Origin: Iodidimonas sp. SYSU 1G8 | GTDB taxonomy: Bacteria > Pseudomonadota > Alphaproteobacteria > SMXS01 | Assembly (NCBI RefSeq): GCF_039655775.1 | Contig: NZ_JBBYXJ010000002.1 | Span: forward strand, 930,001-994,000 | DNA: 64,000 nt | Direction: 5' to 3' | Part shown: in pieces, positions 63,571 through 64,000 of the stretch | Layout of the letters: each line of letters opens with the position of its first letter | How positions within the stretch are numbered: the first letter of the stretch is position 1 | Notes under the pieces: generated by a model | What the model saw: the letters and a program-made list of their open reading frames with translations, nothing else | Told to the model about the DNA's origin: nothing | Database searches by the model: none | Position numbers and translations under genes: made by a program

Positions 63571-64000
63571 CCGACACGCCTGCCGCCCCGCTCAACCTGG
63601 CCGACATCATGTCGCGCCTCCAGGACAAGAAGCTGCCGCCGGTCGAGAAGTGGAATCCGGATTTCTGCGGCGATATCGACATGCGCATCGCCCGCGACGG
63701 CACCTGGTACTACATGGGCTCGCCCATCGGCCGCAAACGCATGGTGAAACTGTTCTCCACGGTGATTCGGCGCGACGGGGACGATTACTTCCTGGTCACG
63801 CCGGTCGAGAAGCTGGGCATCACGGTGGACGATGCGCCCTTCGTGGCGGTCGAGGCCGATCTGGTCGGCGACGGGGATGCACAGGCGGTGGTGTTCCGCA
63901 CCAATGTGGACGATGAGGTGATCGCCGACGCGGATCATCCAATCCGGGTGGAGACCGATCCCGAAACGGGCGAGCCGTCACCCTATGTCCTGGTGCGGCG
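63567..64000 (+). CDS. DUF1285 family protein, N-terminal part (runs off the window)
   Basis: The first 144 residues show WNPDFCGDIDMRIARDGTWYY and KRMVKLFSTVIRRDGDDYFLV, the DUF1285 blocks, with many aspartates and strands. Function unknown; it is usually small, soluble and proteobacterial. Coupled to the GNAT gene by ATGA. Confidence 0.85.
   Translation, partial: MTDTPAAPLNLADIMSRLQDKKLPPVEKWNPDFCGDIDMRIARDGTWYYMGSPIGRKRMVKLFSTVIRRDGDDYFLVTPVEKLGITVDDAPFVAVEADLVGDGDAQAVVFRTNVDDEVIADADHPIRVETDPETGEPSPYVLVR

Overview
The window is 64 kb of GC-rich, densely packed bacterial chromosome. The gene content points to an alphaproteobacterium: monofunctional Met8-type siroheme synthase next to a 4Fe-4S assimilatory APS reductase, DUF1489, DUF3572 and DUF1285 proteins, class II DAHP synthase, glutaminase-type NAD synthetase, phasin, flotillin, and several GTG starts. 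I cannot name the genus. There is no prophage, transposase, rRNA operon or CRISPR array. It reads as core chromosome with a metabolic accessory stretch at about 28-46 kb. The longest gene-free stretches are about 265 bases.

Region by region. 1-4 kb: end of a surface-polysaccharide cluster (flippase, GT2), lipB, a SnoaL-like protein, and met8-cysH for sulfur assimilation. 4-11.4 kb: tRNA-Leu(GAG), mgtE, an HD hydrolase, thiolase, DUF1489, panC, and a trio of TPR, VWA and membrane-anchored J-domain proteins. 11.4-15.1 kb: galU-ugd-phosphomannomutase, which supplies UDP-glucose, UDP-glucuronate and mannose-1-P/glucose-1-P. 15.1-19 kb: a phasin with PhaR-like operators, then clpS-clpA. 19-22.8 kb: a membrane-stress operon on the minus strand (RHH-like protein, PspA, YqiJ, flotillin). 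22.8-28 kb: FemAB-like/RidA, MAPEG, ROK kinase, HAD, DUF3572, rpmG, and sugE under a guanidine-II riboswitch. 28-32 kb: small-molecule catabolism enzymes (NTF2-like, two SDRs, HCCA-isomerase-like). 32-37.9 kb: a complete sulfate uptake locus in the order Rrf2 regulator, sbp, OprO/P-type porin, cysT, cysW, cysA. 38-46 kb: oxidoreductases, VOC and EthD proteins, an uncharacterised ATP-grasp protein, and a flavin-dependent monooxygenase. 46-51.2 kb: tRNA-Val(CAC), gph, glmU-glmS. 51.3-61.2 kb: an MNT antitoxin with a truncated HEPN partner, gor, aroF (class II), nadE, gltX, cysS, cimA. 61.2-64 kb: a second OprO/P-type porin behind a tandem Pho box, a GNAT, and the start of a DUF1285 gene.

The themes that connect the genes are anion acquisition, carbon storage and envelope stress. 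Two related anion porins are wired to different signals: one sits in the sulfate operon under a cysteine-containing Rrf2 protein, the other behind PhoB sites. Palindromic intergenic repeats of at least two families mark several gene ends. The most promising regulatory finds are the guanidine-II riboswitch, the tandem Pho box, paired TGC-N3-GCA sites around the phasin promoter, matching ATAGG/CCTA inverted repeats in the sulfate locus, and a palindrome in front of the RHH-PspA-YqiJ-flotillin operon.
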